8,156 nt of DNA. Source: Bryobacteraceae bacterium (lineage in GTDB: Bacteria > Acidobacteriota > Terriglobia > Bryobacterales > Bryobacteraceae). The notes beneath the pieces were generated by a model that saw only the letters and a program-made list of their open reading frames with translations, had not been told where the DNA came from and made no database searches. The translations under genes were made by a program, and so were the position numbers. Positions 1 through 6,288 of this stretch are shown here, piece by piece (position 1 is the first letter of the stretch; every line of letters starts with the position of its first letter). Where the stretch lies: NCBI GenBank assembly GCA_025350445.1, contig JANXXV010000919.1, positions 1 through 8,156 of the forward strand. The letters are read 5' to 3'.

Positions 1-1
1 C

Positions 2-454
2 GTTCCCTTTGACAAGATTACGGATGCCGTTTCCGAGCATTCCGTAGACGCCGGGCTGGTGATCCACGAAGCGCAGCTTACTTACGGGAAAGGCGGGTTC
101 CATAATATTATGGACCTCGGCAAGACCTGGAAAAAGCTCTACGACCTGCCCTTGCCGCTGGGCGCCAACGCGCTGCTGCGAAGCCTTTCAAAGGACGTTC
201 AAACGGAGTGTTGCCGCGTGATGCGCGAGAGCATTCAGTATGCGCTCGACAACCACGAAGAAGCGCTAAACTACGCGCTGCAGTTCGCCCGCGACATGGA
301 ACCTTCTCTTGCGGAGAAGTTTGTCGGCATGTACGTGAATCACTACACGGTTGACGCCGGCGACCTGATTCCGAAGGCGGCGCAGAAACTGCTGGATATG
401 GGTTTCGAAGCCGGTATTATTCCGAATAAAGTCACCGTCGAATTCGTCCGCTAG
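2..454 (+). CDS. mqnD: 1,4-dihydroxy-6-naphthoate synthase-like protein (MqnD family), 3' part
   Basis: This is the last 150 residues of a protein whose start lies left of the window; the frame is open from base 2. The MqnA/MqnD family (VitK2_biosynth fold, related to periplasmic binding proteins) acts in the futalosine route to menaquinone. MqnD converts the cyclic dehypoxanthinyl-futalosine product to 1,4-dihydroxy-6-naphthoate in the cytoplasm. Visible hallmarks are VDAGLVIHE (residues 15-23 of the fragment), DLGKTW, the PLPLGAN loop and MYVNHYT near the C-terminus. The motif order and the MYVN-x-x-T segment fit MqnD better than MqnA. The His of IHE lies about 128 residues from the C-terminus, which agrees with the catalytic His145 of the Thermus enzyme as I remember it. 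The stop is TAG. A HEAT-repeat gene follows on the same strand. The family assignment is firm; the MqnD versus MqnA choice is likely but not certain. Confidence 0.75.
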   Translation, partial: VPFDKITDAVSEHSVDAGLVIHEAQLTYGKGGFHNIMDLGKTWKKLYDLPLPLGANALLRSLSKDVQTECCRVMRESIQYALDNHEEALNYALQFARDMEPSLAEKFVGMYVNHYTVDAGDLIPKAAQKLLDMGFEAGIIPNKVTVEFVR

Positions 455-471
455 CGCGTCCTAACTTAGAC

Positions 472-497
472 GGTGGTTCGTGCGCCACCTTTTGCTT
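472..497 (+). terminator. weak terminator-like hairpin after the mqnD-type gene
   Basis: A 5-bp perfect stem, GGTGG (472-476) with CCACC (485-489), encloses an 8-nt loop and is followed by TTTTGCTT (490-497). It sits 17 nt after the stop codon and just before the ATG of the next gene, so it could attenuate read-through. The stem is short and the T-run interrupted, so it may equally be chance. It would overlap the alternative GTG start at 480. Confidence 0.25.
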
Positions 498-1781
498 ATG
501 ACCCGAATCCTTTTTGTTACCCTGCTGATATGCTCCAGTGCGATTCTCCACGGCCAGGATCTGACCAGCACCGATCCAAAACAGCGCGCCAAGGCCGCCC
601 GGGAAGCCGTGAAGGAGGGCCCCGGCGCCATTGAAAAGCTGAAGCCGCTGCTCTCCGACGCCGACGGCGGCGTGCGTTTCGAAGCAGTGAAAGCAATCTC
701 GGAGATTGGCGGCAAGAACACGATTGATCCGCTGCTCCAGGCGGCCAGGGACAACGATGCCTCAGTCCAGGTGCGCGCTACCGAAGGGCTGGTGAATTTC
801 TATTTGCCCGGCTACCTGCAGACCAGCAGCATCCAGCGGGTGGGAAGCCTGCTCAAGAGCAAGTTCATTGAGAAAGACGAACAGATCATTCCGGTCTACG
901 TGATTGTCCGGGAGGACGTCATCGCGGCGCTGGGGCGTCTCGCCCGGGGCGGGGCGAGCATGGATTCGCGGGCCAGCGCCGCCCGCGCCGTGGGAATTCT
1001 GCGTGGAAAAGCAGCCATTCCGGATCTTCTCGACGCGCTGCGAACGAAGGACGACACCGTAATGTACGAATCGCTGGTGGCGCTGCAAAAGATGCGCGAC
1101 CCGGCCATCGCTCCGAAGATCACATTTTTGCTGCGCGACCCGAACGAGAAGATCCAGATCGCAGCGCTGGAAACCGTTGGTCTGCTGATGAGCAAAGAAT
1201 CGAATCCGGAACTGCAAAAGGCTTACGATCGCGCGCGGAACGAGAAGATTCGCCGCGCCGCTCTGTCCGCGCTGGCGATGGTTCCTCAGCCGGAAAACCG
1301 GACTTACTTCGAACGTGCGCTGCACGACAAGGACGACGGCATTCGCGCCGCCGCTTTCGAGGGCTACGCACGGCTGAGGAATCCGGCGGATCTAGCGGCG
1401 CTGGAAGGGAGTTTCGATGCGGAGAGGAAGGCAACGCCACGGCTCGCTTTGGCCTTCGCTCTGGTGAGCCTGGGAAAAACGGAAATCTCTCAACTGTCGC
1501 CGGCGCAATATTTGATTGACACGCTGAATTCGAAACAGCGGCATCAAATCGCGCAGGCGTACCTCACGGAGCTGGCTCGTGTTCCGGTGATGAGAGCGGC
1601 GCTGAACGCCGCGGCCCTTCAGGGGACTAGAGACGAAAAAATCGGCATCTCCCGTATTCTGGCCGTCAGCGGCGACAAGAGTTCGATCGCACCGCTCGAC
1701 ACCTTGACGAGAGATCCCGATTCGGAAGTTGCGCAGGAGAGTTTGCGGGCCGTTCGCAGTTTGAAGACCCGCCTCGAATAG
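498..1781 (+). CDS. exported HEAT-repeat protein
   Basis: A 427-residue protein built of HEAT-like helical repeats, which usually act as protein-interaction scaffolds; no catalytic motif is visible. The N-terminus has a signal peptide: MTR, then a hydrophobic stretch (about residues 4-18), then HGQ, a plausible cleavage zone, so the product is probably periplasmic. A cysteine lies in LLIC, but I or L at the -1 position does not make a lipobox. Repeats with the pattern D-x-x-x-x-V/I-R-x-x-A-x-x-A/G are clear near residues 52-75, 84-100, 155-190, 213-235, 246-262, 278-295 and 404-422. The stretch 305-370 is less regular. An in-frame GTG at 480 would add six residues; ATG 498 is preferred because it gives a compact signal peptide, although neither start has a good Shine-Dalgarno. 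The gene ends 10 nt from the convergent small gene. Its partner and role are unknown. Confidence 0.8.
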   Translation: MTRILFVTLLICSSAILHGQDLTSTDPKQRAKAAREAVKEGPGAIEKLKPLLSDADGGVRFEAVKAISEIGGKNTIDPLLQAARDNDASVQVRATEGLVNFYLPGYLQTSSIQRVGSLLKSKFIEKDEQIIPVYVIVREDVIAALGRLARGGASMDSRASAARAVGILRGKAAIPDLLDALRTKDDTVMYESLVALQKMRDPAIAPKITFLLRDPNEKIQIAALETVGLLMSKESNPELQKAYDRARNEKIRRAALSALAMVPQPENRTYFERALHDKDDGIRAAAFEGYARLRNPADLAALEGSFDAERKATPRLALAFALVSLGKTEISQLSPAQYLIDTLNSKQRHQIAQAYLTELARVPVMRAALNAAALQGTRDEKIGISRILAVSGDKSSIAPLDTLTRDPDSEVAQESLRAVRSLKTRLE

Positions 1782-1791
1782 CCGAAAAACT

Positions 1792-2001
1792 CTACTTCGC
1801 TTTCTTCTGTTTCTGCTGCCCGACGCGGACCTTAAACTGGGCCGCTTTGGCGTCTTTGTGGGCTTTCCAGTCGAAACGCGAGGTGGCTTCTTTCAAGTAA
1901 GCATCCACATCACAATCTTTCGGCAGGACGGCCATCAGTGTGGCCGTGTCGGCTCCATCTGGGCTGCTAATACGAAAACGCTTTACATTCGGAATTGCCA
2001 T
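1792..2001 (-). CDS. small lysine-rich hypothetical protein downstream of the hybrid kinase
   Basis: A 69-residue protein that I do not recognise. It begins MAIPNVKRFRI, has an acidic/neutral middle (PKDCDVDAYLKEA) and ends in a strongly basic tail (GQQKQKKAK). There is no signal peptide, membrane segment or known motif. The frame could be extended upstream to base 2136, but that would run through the end of the kinase gene. ATG 2001 lies 7 nt after the kinase stop codon, with a weak AGAG Shine-Dalgarno, and gives an ordinary operon arrangement. Codon use is normal for the neighbourhood, which supports real coding. Its position suggests co-transcription and perhaps translational coupling with the kinase. 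A role as an accessory or output partner is only a guess; a nucleic-acid-binding tail is possible from the charge. Confidence 0.6.
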   Translation of the reverse strand: MAIPNVKRFRISSPDGADTATLMAVLPKDCDVDAYLKEATSRFDWKAHKDAKAAQFKVRVGQQKQKKAK

Positions 2002-2008
2002 ATCTCTG

Positions 2009-4312
2009 TCAGGATAGCAGATCGCCAGCCTGCGCCTCCAGCACCTCACGCACTTTCCTGCCCAATTGCTCCACCGTGAATGGTTTTTGCAGGAAATGGG
2101 TATCGGCTTCCAGTGCTCCGTGATGCAGAACGACACTATCGGCGTAACCGGATACGAAGAGTACCCGCATGTCCGGAGTTATCTGGCGCAGGCGTGCGGC
2201 CAGTTCACGGCCCCCCATTTTGGGCATCACTACGTCTGTGATTAGCACCTGAACCGGGTCGCCGCTTGCGCGGCACATCTCAAGGGCTTCCTGTCCCCCG
2301 CAAGCGCCCAGAACCCGATACCCGGCCTGTTGCAGCATCTCAAGCAGAACCCGGCGCACTCCTTCCTCGTCTTCCACCACCAGCACGGTTTCGGTCCCTC
2401 GGAAGCTGAAGCGTTCGGGCTCGTGTTTCGCCTGCGCATCGGTAGGTTCGTCTATCCGCGGGAGGTAGATTTTGAACGTTGAGCCAAGGCCCGGTTCGGA
2501 ATAGACCAGGATCGCTCCCTGATTCTGCTTCACGATTCCGTAGCTGGTGGAGAGCCCGAATCCGGTTCCGTGGCCCCGCTCTTTGGTAGTGAAGAACGGC
2601 TCGAACAAATGCGAACGGGTGACCTCGTCCATCCCGCTTCCGGTGTCGCTCACCGCCAGCAGTACATAGGGCCCCGGCGCCAGACCCTGGGCGTACTGCG
2701 CCGAGAACTCGTCGAAATCGCGATCCATCGTTTCAATTACCAGCTTTCCGCCGCGCGGCATCGCGTCCCGCGCATTGACGGCGAGATTCACAATCACCTG
2801 CTCAATCTGGCCCGGGTCTACGCGCACCTTTCCGCAGACGCCTTCGATCCGCAGCTCGATATCCTCGCCGGCTAGCCGCTTGAGCATACGATCCATGCCG
2901 CGGACCAGCGCGTCCAGCGCGACCACCTTTGGCAGGACGATTTGCTGGCGGCTGAAAGCAAGCAGTTGTTTGGTCAGCGTGGTGGCGCGGTCGGCAGTCT
3001 TGAGTACCTGCTGCAAATCTTCGCTCATGGGATCGGCCGGGGAAAGTTGATCCACCATCATCTGGCAGTAACCGGTGATAACCGTCAGCAAGTTGTTGAA
3101 GTCGTGCGCGACGCCACCGGCAAGCCTCCCCACGGCTTCCATCTTTTGCGATTGGCGAAATTGATCCTCCAACTTCTTTCGTTCCGTATTGTCGGCCACG
3201 GCGGCGACGATGCCGGTGACAACCCCGTTTCCGTCCCGCACTTGCGCGTTCCAGACGCTGACTTCGATCGCCGAGCCGTCTTTCCGCTGAAATCTTTCCT
3301 CGTTGCCGACCAGCCGGTTCCCGTGAATACACTGCTCGAACCGGGCCGTGAAATCGGCCTTGTATTCGGGAAAAACAATCGGGAGGGGTCCATCCATCAC
3401 TTCGCCGGCGGAGAATCCAAAAATATTCTCGGCCGCCCGGTTCCAGCTTTTTACATTTGCCAGCAGATCGAGCGAATAGATGGCTAGCGGAGACGTCTCA
3501 ATCACGGCCCGAAGGGTTTCGTTCGCTCCGCGCAGTGCTTCTCCGGCTTGGGCTCGTTCGGTAATATCGCGGGAATTCACCACGAACCCGCCCACTGGGG
3601 ATTTACCGCCGGTACCCTTCCCTATTGCTTCCAAAACGCGCCAGGAGCCATCACGATGGCGCAAGCGGAACTGGAATTGTTGCGGAAAGCTCGTGCGGTT
3701 TGGGTCGAAGGCGAGTTTTTCGAGGAATGCCTTACAGTCGCCGGGGTGAATTAGCGCGACCAGGTTGGCGCCATGCAGAGCGGATGGACTGTAGCCTAAG
3801 ATCCGCTCCAAAGATGGGCTGCTGTACCGGATCACGCCGGCCTCGTCCAGCACGGTGATAATGTCCAGGGCGTTCTCTATTAGCGACCGGAAGTATTCTT
3901 CGCTCTTTCTGAGTTCTTCGACGGCGCGCTTGCGCTCGGTGGCATAGCGCATGGCACGGACCAGCACCTGGCCCGTCACCTGGCCCTTTACCAGATAGTC
4001 CTGCGCTCCTTCGCGCACGGCGCGAACCGCCAGGGCCTCGTCGTCCAGGCCTGTGAGCACGACAATAGGCAGGTTGGGCGCGTGGGCGTGCGTGCGCTCC
4101 AGAGTTTCAAGACCCTCGGCATCGGGAAGCGATAAGTCGAGCATAATGACGTCGAAAGCCTCGCCGTCCAGGCGTTTCAGCGCGCATTCGAGGGTCTGTT
4201 CGTGAACCAGGCTGATCGATATCCCGGCCGCATCGTTGACGGCTTCCCGCAGCAGGCGTGCATCTCCAGGGTTATCTTCCACCAGCAAGACGTGGATGTG
4301 ATCGAGAAGCAT
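2009..4312 (-). CDS. hybrid sensor histidine kinase (REC-PAS-PAS-HisKA-HATPase-REC)
   Basis: A 767-residue soluble signalling protein with no membrane segment, so it probably senses a cytoplasmic cue or receives phosphate from another kinase. Domains in order: an N-terminal receiver (about 5-125; acidic E12/D13, phospho-acceptor D59, T87, K109); PAS 1 (about 135-250, ending in RDITER); PAS 2 (about 262-378, ending in DNTER); a dimerisation/phosphotransfer helix with GGVAHDFNN, phospho-acceptor H403; an ATPase domain with N-box (E504, N509, N513), G1 box DTGSGM (556-561), F-box LFEPFF (569-574) and G2 box GTGFGLS (582-588); and a C-terminal receiver (about 641-762; E647/D648, D693, S721, K743). 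All catalytic residues are present, so it should be active. The PAS ligand cannot be told; no haem- or flavin-binding signature is evident to me. The start is fixed by the receiver domain, and the ATG has no clear Shine-Dalgarno. The small gene downstream is probably in the same operon. Confidence 0.92.
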   Translation of the reverse strand: MLLDHIHVLLVEDNPGDARLLREAVNDAAGISISLVHEQTLECALKRLDGEAFDVIMLDLSLPDAEGLETLERTHAHAPNLPIVVLTGLDDEALAVRAVREGAQDYLVKGQVTGQVLVRAMRYATERKRAVEELRKSEEYFRSLIENALDIITVLDEAGVIRYSSPSLERILGYSPSALHGANLVALIHPGDCKAFLEKLAFDPNRTSFPQQFQFRLRHRDGSWRVLEAIGKGTGGKSPVGGFVVNSRDITERAQAGEALRGANETLRAVIETSPLAIYSLDLLANVKSWNRAAENIFGFSAGEVMDGPLPIVFPEYKADFTARFEQCIHGNRLVGNEERFQRKDGSAIEVSVWNAQVRDGNGVVTGIVAAVADNTERKKLEDQFRQSQKMEAVGRLAGGVAHDFNNLLTVITGYCQMMVDQLSPADPMSEDLQQVLKTADRATTLTKQLLAFSRQQIVLPKVVALDALVRGMDRMLKRLAGEDIELRIEGVCGKVRVDPGQIEQVIVNLAVNARDAMPRGGKLVIETMDRDFDEFSAQYAQGLAPGPYVLLAVSDTGSGMDEVTRSHLFEPFFTTKERGHGTGFGLSTSYGIVKQNQGAILVYSEPGLGSTFKIYLPRIDEPTDAQAKHEPERFSFRGTETVLVVEDEEGVRRVLLEMLQQAGYRVLGACGGQEALEMCRASGDPVQVLITDVVMPKMGGRELAARLRQITPDMRVLFVSGYADSVVLHHGALEADTHFLQKPFTVEQLGRKVREVLEAQAGDLLS

Positions 4313-4420
4313 ACTGAAAACAAACTAGATTCTCTAAGATCTTAACACTAGGACAGGGTGGACTAGTACATTAGTTTCCAGAGTTTTCCTGACGGCCCCG
4401 GGAACGCGACCGCTGGAAAC

Positions 4421-4450
4421 GTGACACAAGGGTGGTAAATGGTGTAGGAT
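4421..4450 (+). promoter_or_regulatory. candidate housekeeping promoter for rplU-rpmA
   Basis: GTGACA (4421-4426, five of six matches to the -35 consensus) and TAGGAT (4445-4450, four of six matches to the -10) are separated by 18 nt. Transcription would start near 4457, leaving a leader of about 80 nt before rplU. Position and spacing fit a sigma-70-type promoter. The leader could carry an autoregulatory fold, but I did not find a convincing one by eye. Confidence 0.5.
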
Positions 4451-4524
4451 ATTAAGTTGCGGCTCGTCTAGCGCGGCCCCTGGTGTGTGCTCCCTCAAGT
4501 AGCCTACCGGAAAGTCCATACAAC

Positions 4525-4531
4525 AAGAGGA
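4525..4531 (+). promoter_or_regulatory. Shine-Dalgarno of rplU
   Basis: AAGAGGA ends 4 nt before the ATG at 4536. This is the clearest ribosome binding site in the window and confirms the rplU start. Confidence 0.75.
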
Positions 4532-4535
4532 TCCT

Positions 4536-4847
4536 ATGTACGCAGTAATTCAGACTGGCGGCAAGCAATATCGCGTCGCGCCGGGCGACAGACTCCAAGT
4601 GGAAAGCATTGAAGCCGAGGTCGGTTCCGAGGTAGAGTTTGGCGGTTTGCTCGCGGTATCAAGCGCATCCGGCGAGTTCATCACGGGCGCGGGCCTGGCC
4701 AACGCGAAAGTGCTCGCGACCATTTCCGGCCATGGCCGGGGCGAGAAAGTCATCGTGTTTAAGTTTAAGAGAAAGAAGCAATATAGGCGCACGCAGGGTC
4801 ACCGGCAGAACTTTACCCAGGTGACTGTCAGCGACGTACTTGTATAG
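4536..4847 (+). CDS. rplU: 50S ribosomal protein L21
   Basis: A 103-residue protein of the usual L21 length. The N-terminus MYAVIQTGGKQYRV is the family signature. The basic loop KFKRKKQYRRTQGHRQ (about residues 78-93) is the conserved 23S rRNA-binding part, and the C-terminus TQVTVSDVLV is typical. It is the first gene of the conserved rplU-rpmA-obgE block, with rpmA starting 15 nt downstream. Nothing in it departs from the family. Confidence 0.98.
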   Translation: MYAVIQTGGKQYRVAPGDRLQVESIEAEVGSEVEFGGLLAVSSASGEFITGAGLANAKVLATISGHGRGEKVIVFKFKRKKQYRRTQGHRQNFTQVTVSDVLV

Positions 4848-4862
4848 GCACGGAGTTGATCA

Positions 4863-5150
4863 ATGGCACACAAAAAAGGATTAGGCAGTTCAAAGAATGG
4901 CCGCGATTCCAACGCACAGAGACTTGGCATTAAGAGATTCGGCGGCGAGATCGTAACCGGCGGTTCCATTTTGGTACGCCAGCGCGGCACCAAGTATAAA
5001 CCGGGCGAGAACGTCGGCATTGGGAAGGACGACACGCTGTTTGCGCGCATTCCGGGCATCGTGGAATTTCGCGACCGCGGCCGGCTGGGCAAGTTCATCA
5101 GCATCAAAATCGAAGCCGTAGCAGCCCCCCCGGAAACAGTCGAAGCGTAA
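4863..5150 (+). CDS. rpmA: 50S ribosomal protein L27
   Basis: A 95-residue L27, located near the peptidyl-transferase centre of the large subunit. It begins directly with [16 protein letters not shown], so it lacks the N-terminal extension that is removed by the Prp protease in Firmicutes and some others. The core [16 protein letters not shown] and the GKDDTLFA segment are conserved. The C-terminal tail ([11 protein letters not shown]) is variable, as expected. GGAG at 4852-4855, 7 nt before the ATG, is the ribosome binding site. A strong intrinsic terminator follows 27 nt after the stop. Confidence 0.98.
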   Translation: MAHKKGLGSSKNGRDSNAQRLGIKRFGGEIVTGGSILVRQRGTKYKPGENVGIGKDDTLFARIPGIVEFRDRGRLGKFISIKIEAVAAPPETVEA

Positions 5151-5177
5151 CAGCTTTTCAGGGTCTTCAGCAAAATC

Positions 5178-5217
5178 AAAGGGCCGCCGGTTGAGACCGC
5201 GCGGTCCTTTTTCTTTT
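5178..5217 (+). terminator. intrinsic terminator between rpmA and obgE
   Basis: AAAGGGCCG (5178-5186) pairs with CGGTCCTTT (5202-5210) over 9 bp including one G-U. Inside it a second 4-bp stem, CGGT/ACCG with a TGAG loop, continues the helix. A pyrimidine run TTTTTCTTTT (5208-5217) follows immediately. This is a textbook Rho-independent terminator for the rplU-rpmA transcript. The obgE ATG is only 7 nt beyond it, so obgE is either expressed by read-through or from a transcript I cannot locate. Confidence 0.8.
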
Positions 5218-5224
5218 CCTCCAA

Positions 5225-6253
5225 ATGTTTATCGATGAAGTAAGAATCAAGGTAAAGGCAGGCGATGGCGGCAACGGCTGTCTCGCTTTCCGGCGCGAGA
5301 AATTTGTACCGCGGGGCGGACCCAGCGGCGGCGACGGTGGCCGCGGCGGCACGGTCACCATGGTTGCCAGCGAACACTACAATACCCTCCTCCATTTCCG
5401 GTTCAACCCCGAGCATGCCGCCCAGCGCGGACGGCACGGAGAAGGCAGCAATTGCAAGGGTAAGGACGGTTTTGACGTCGCGCTGCCGGTACCCATCGGA
5501 ACCGTTGTTTACGACGATACCAGCGGCGAACAACTTTTCGACTTCACCGAGAGCGGCCAGACCGAGATCATCGCCAAGGGCGGACGCGGCGGACGCGGCA
5601 ATGCGCGGTTTGTCAGCTCGACGCATCAGGCGCCGACCGAACACGAAGACGGCAAGCCTGGCGAAGAGAAGAAGCTCCGGCTCGAACTCAAGTTGCTGGC
5701 CGATGTTGGCTTGGTAGGGTTTCCGAATGCCGGGAAGTCCACGCTGATTTCCAGAATTTCCGCCGCAAAACCAAAGATTGCCGATTACCCGTTTACGACG
5801 CTGGTGCCAAATCTGGGTGTGGTCAGCGTCGACAACGATAAGAGCTTCGTGGTGGCGGATATTCCAGGGTTAATTGAAGGCGCGCACCTGGGGCATGGCT
5901 TGGGTATTCAGTTCCTACGGCACATTGAGCGCACCCGACTTCTGGTCCATCTAGTGGACGTTTCCGAAACGACAGGCCGCGATCCGGTTCAGGATTTCCG
6001 TATTGTGATGCAAGAACTGGGCCAGTTCAGCGAAGATTTGATCCGGAAGCCGATGCTGCTGGTTGCAACCAAGGTAGACGTCGCGCAGGATCTGGAGCGT
6101 CTGGAATCGGTGAGAGCGTTGGCGGCAGAGGAACATCTCCCACTGTATGAAATCTCCAGCGTGACCGGGCAAGGCCTGGAAAAGCTGAAAGCCGCTATGG
6201 CGGAGATTGCTCTTGCTCCGGTGGCTCCCGTGGAATCTGCCCTTCCCAAATAA
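5225..6253 (+). CDS. obgE: Obg-family GTPase (ObgE/CgtA)
   Basis: A 342-residue essential GTPase that associates with the large ribosomal subunit and acts in ribosome assembly and stress control. The N-terminal glycine-rich Obg fold (about 1-158) starts with the canonical [18 protein letters not shown]. The GTPase domain follows: G1 GFPNAGKS (165-172), switch I DYPFTT (187-192), G3 DIPG (212-215), G4 TKVD (282-285) and G5 SSVTG (311-315). G4 normally reads NKxD; here Asn is replaced by Thr, as in Rho-type GTPases. The protein ends soon after the GTPase domain, so the C-terminal OCT domain of some Obg proteins is absent, which is common. The start is certain from conservation, although no Shine-Dalgarno precedes it (TTTTCCTCCAA is pyrimidine-rich). 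It follows rpmA and is convergent with the transpeptidase gene. Confidence 0.97.
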   Translation: MFIDEVRIKVKAGDGGNGCLAFRREKFVPRGGPSGGDGGRGGTVTMVASEHYNTLLHFRFNPEHAAQRGRHGEGSNCKGKDGFDVALPVPIGTVVYDDTSGEQLFDFTESGQTEIIAKGGRGGRGNARFVSSTHQAPTEHEDGKPGEEKKLRLELKLLADVGLVGFPNAGKSTLISRISAAKPKIADYPFTTLVPNLGVVSVDNDKSFVVADIPGLIEGAHLGHGLGIQFLRHIERTRLLVHLVDVSETTGRDPVQDFRIVMQELGQFSEDLIRKPMLLVATKVDVAQDLERLESVRALAAEEHLPLYEISSVTGQGLEKLKAAMAEIALAPVAPVESALPK

Positions 6254-6266
6254 TTAATCCTGGAAT

Positions 6267-6288
6267 CCGGCGGTTTACAGTCCGCCGG
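6267..6288. terminator. GC-rich hairpin at the obgE/transpeptidase convergence
   Basis: A perfect 7-bp stem, CCGGCGG (6267-6273) with CCGCCGG (6282-6288), encloses an 8-nt loop. It lies in the 21-nt gap after the obgE stop and extends over the last codons of the opposing gene, whose TAA is in the loop. There is no T-run on either side, so classical intrinsic termination is doubtful. It may block or stabilise the 3' ends of both convergent transcripts. Confidence 0.45.

Larger units (their letters stand above)
4313..4535. other. divergent intergenic region between kinase and rplU
   Basis: This 223-nt region carries the upstream sequences of both the kinase (leftward) and rplU (rightward). The kinase-proximal half is AT-rich. 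It holds a 10-bp palindrome TAAGATCTTA (4335-4344), an inverted pair AAACTA (4322-4327) and TAGTTT (4372-4377), the palindrome ACTAGT (about 4363-4368), and four CTAG tetramers across the whole region. I could not pick a convincing promoter for the kinase. The rplU-proximal half holds the promoter and leader listed separately. No RNA gene was recognised. Confidence 0.5.

Noticed and set aside
519..560. Possible lipoprotein signal in the HEAT-repeat protein (LLIC)
   Set aside because: The residue before the cysteine is Ile, not Gly, Ala or Ser, and the cysteine is inside the hydrophobic core.
762..1325. 187-codon open frame antisense to the HEAT-repeat gene
   Set aside because: It is a shadow frame created by high GC; the plus-strand HEAT protein explains the sequence.
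1792..2136. Longer form of the small protein starting at 2136
   Set aside because: It would overlap the last 128 bases of the kinase gene in another frame; ATG 2001 just after the kinase stop is far more natural.
4334..4519. Small minus-strand open frame in the kinase-rplU gap
   Set aside because: It has no ribosome binding site, its composition is unlike a protein, and it overlaps the likely rplU promoter.
4799..5644. 281-codon open frame on the minus strand
   Set aside because: It lies antisense to rplU, rpmA and obgE, whose identities are certain; the translation is low-complexity and resembles no family.
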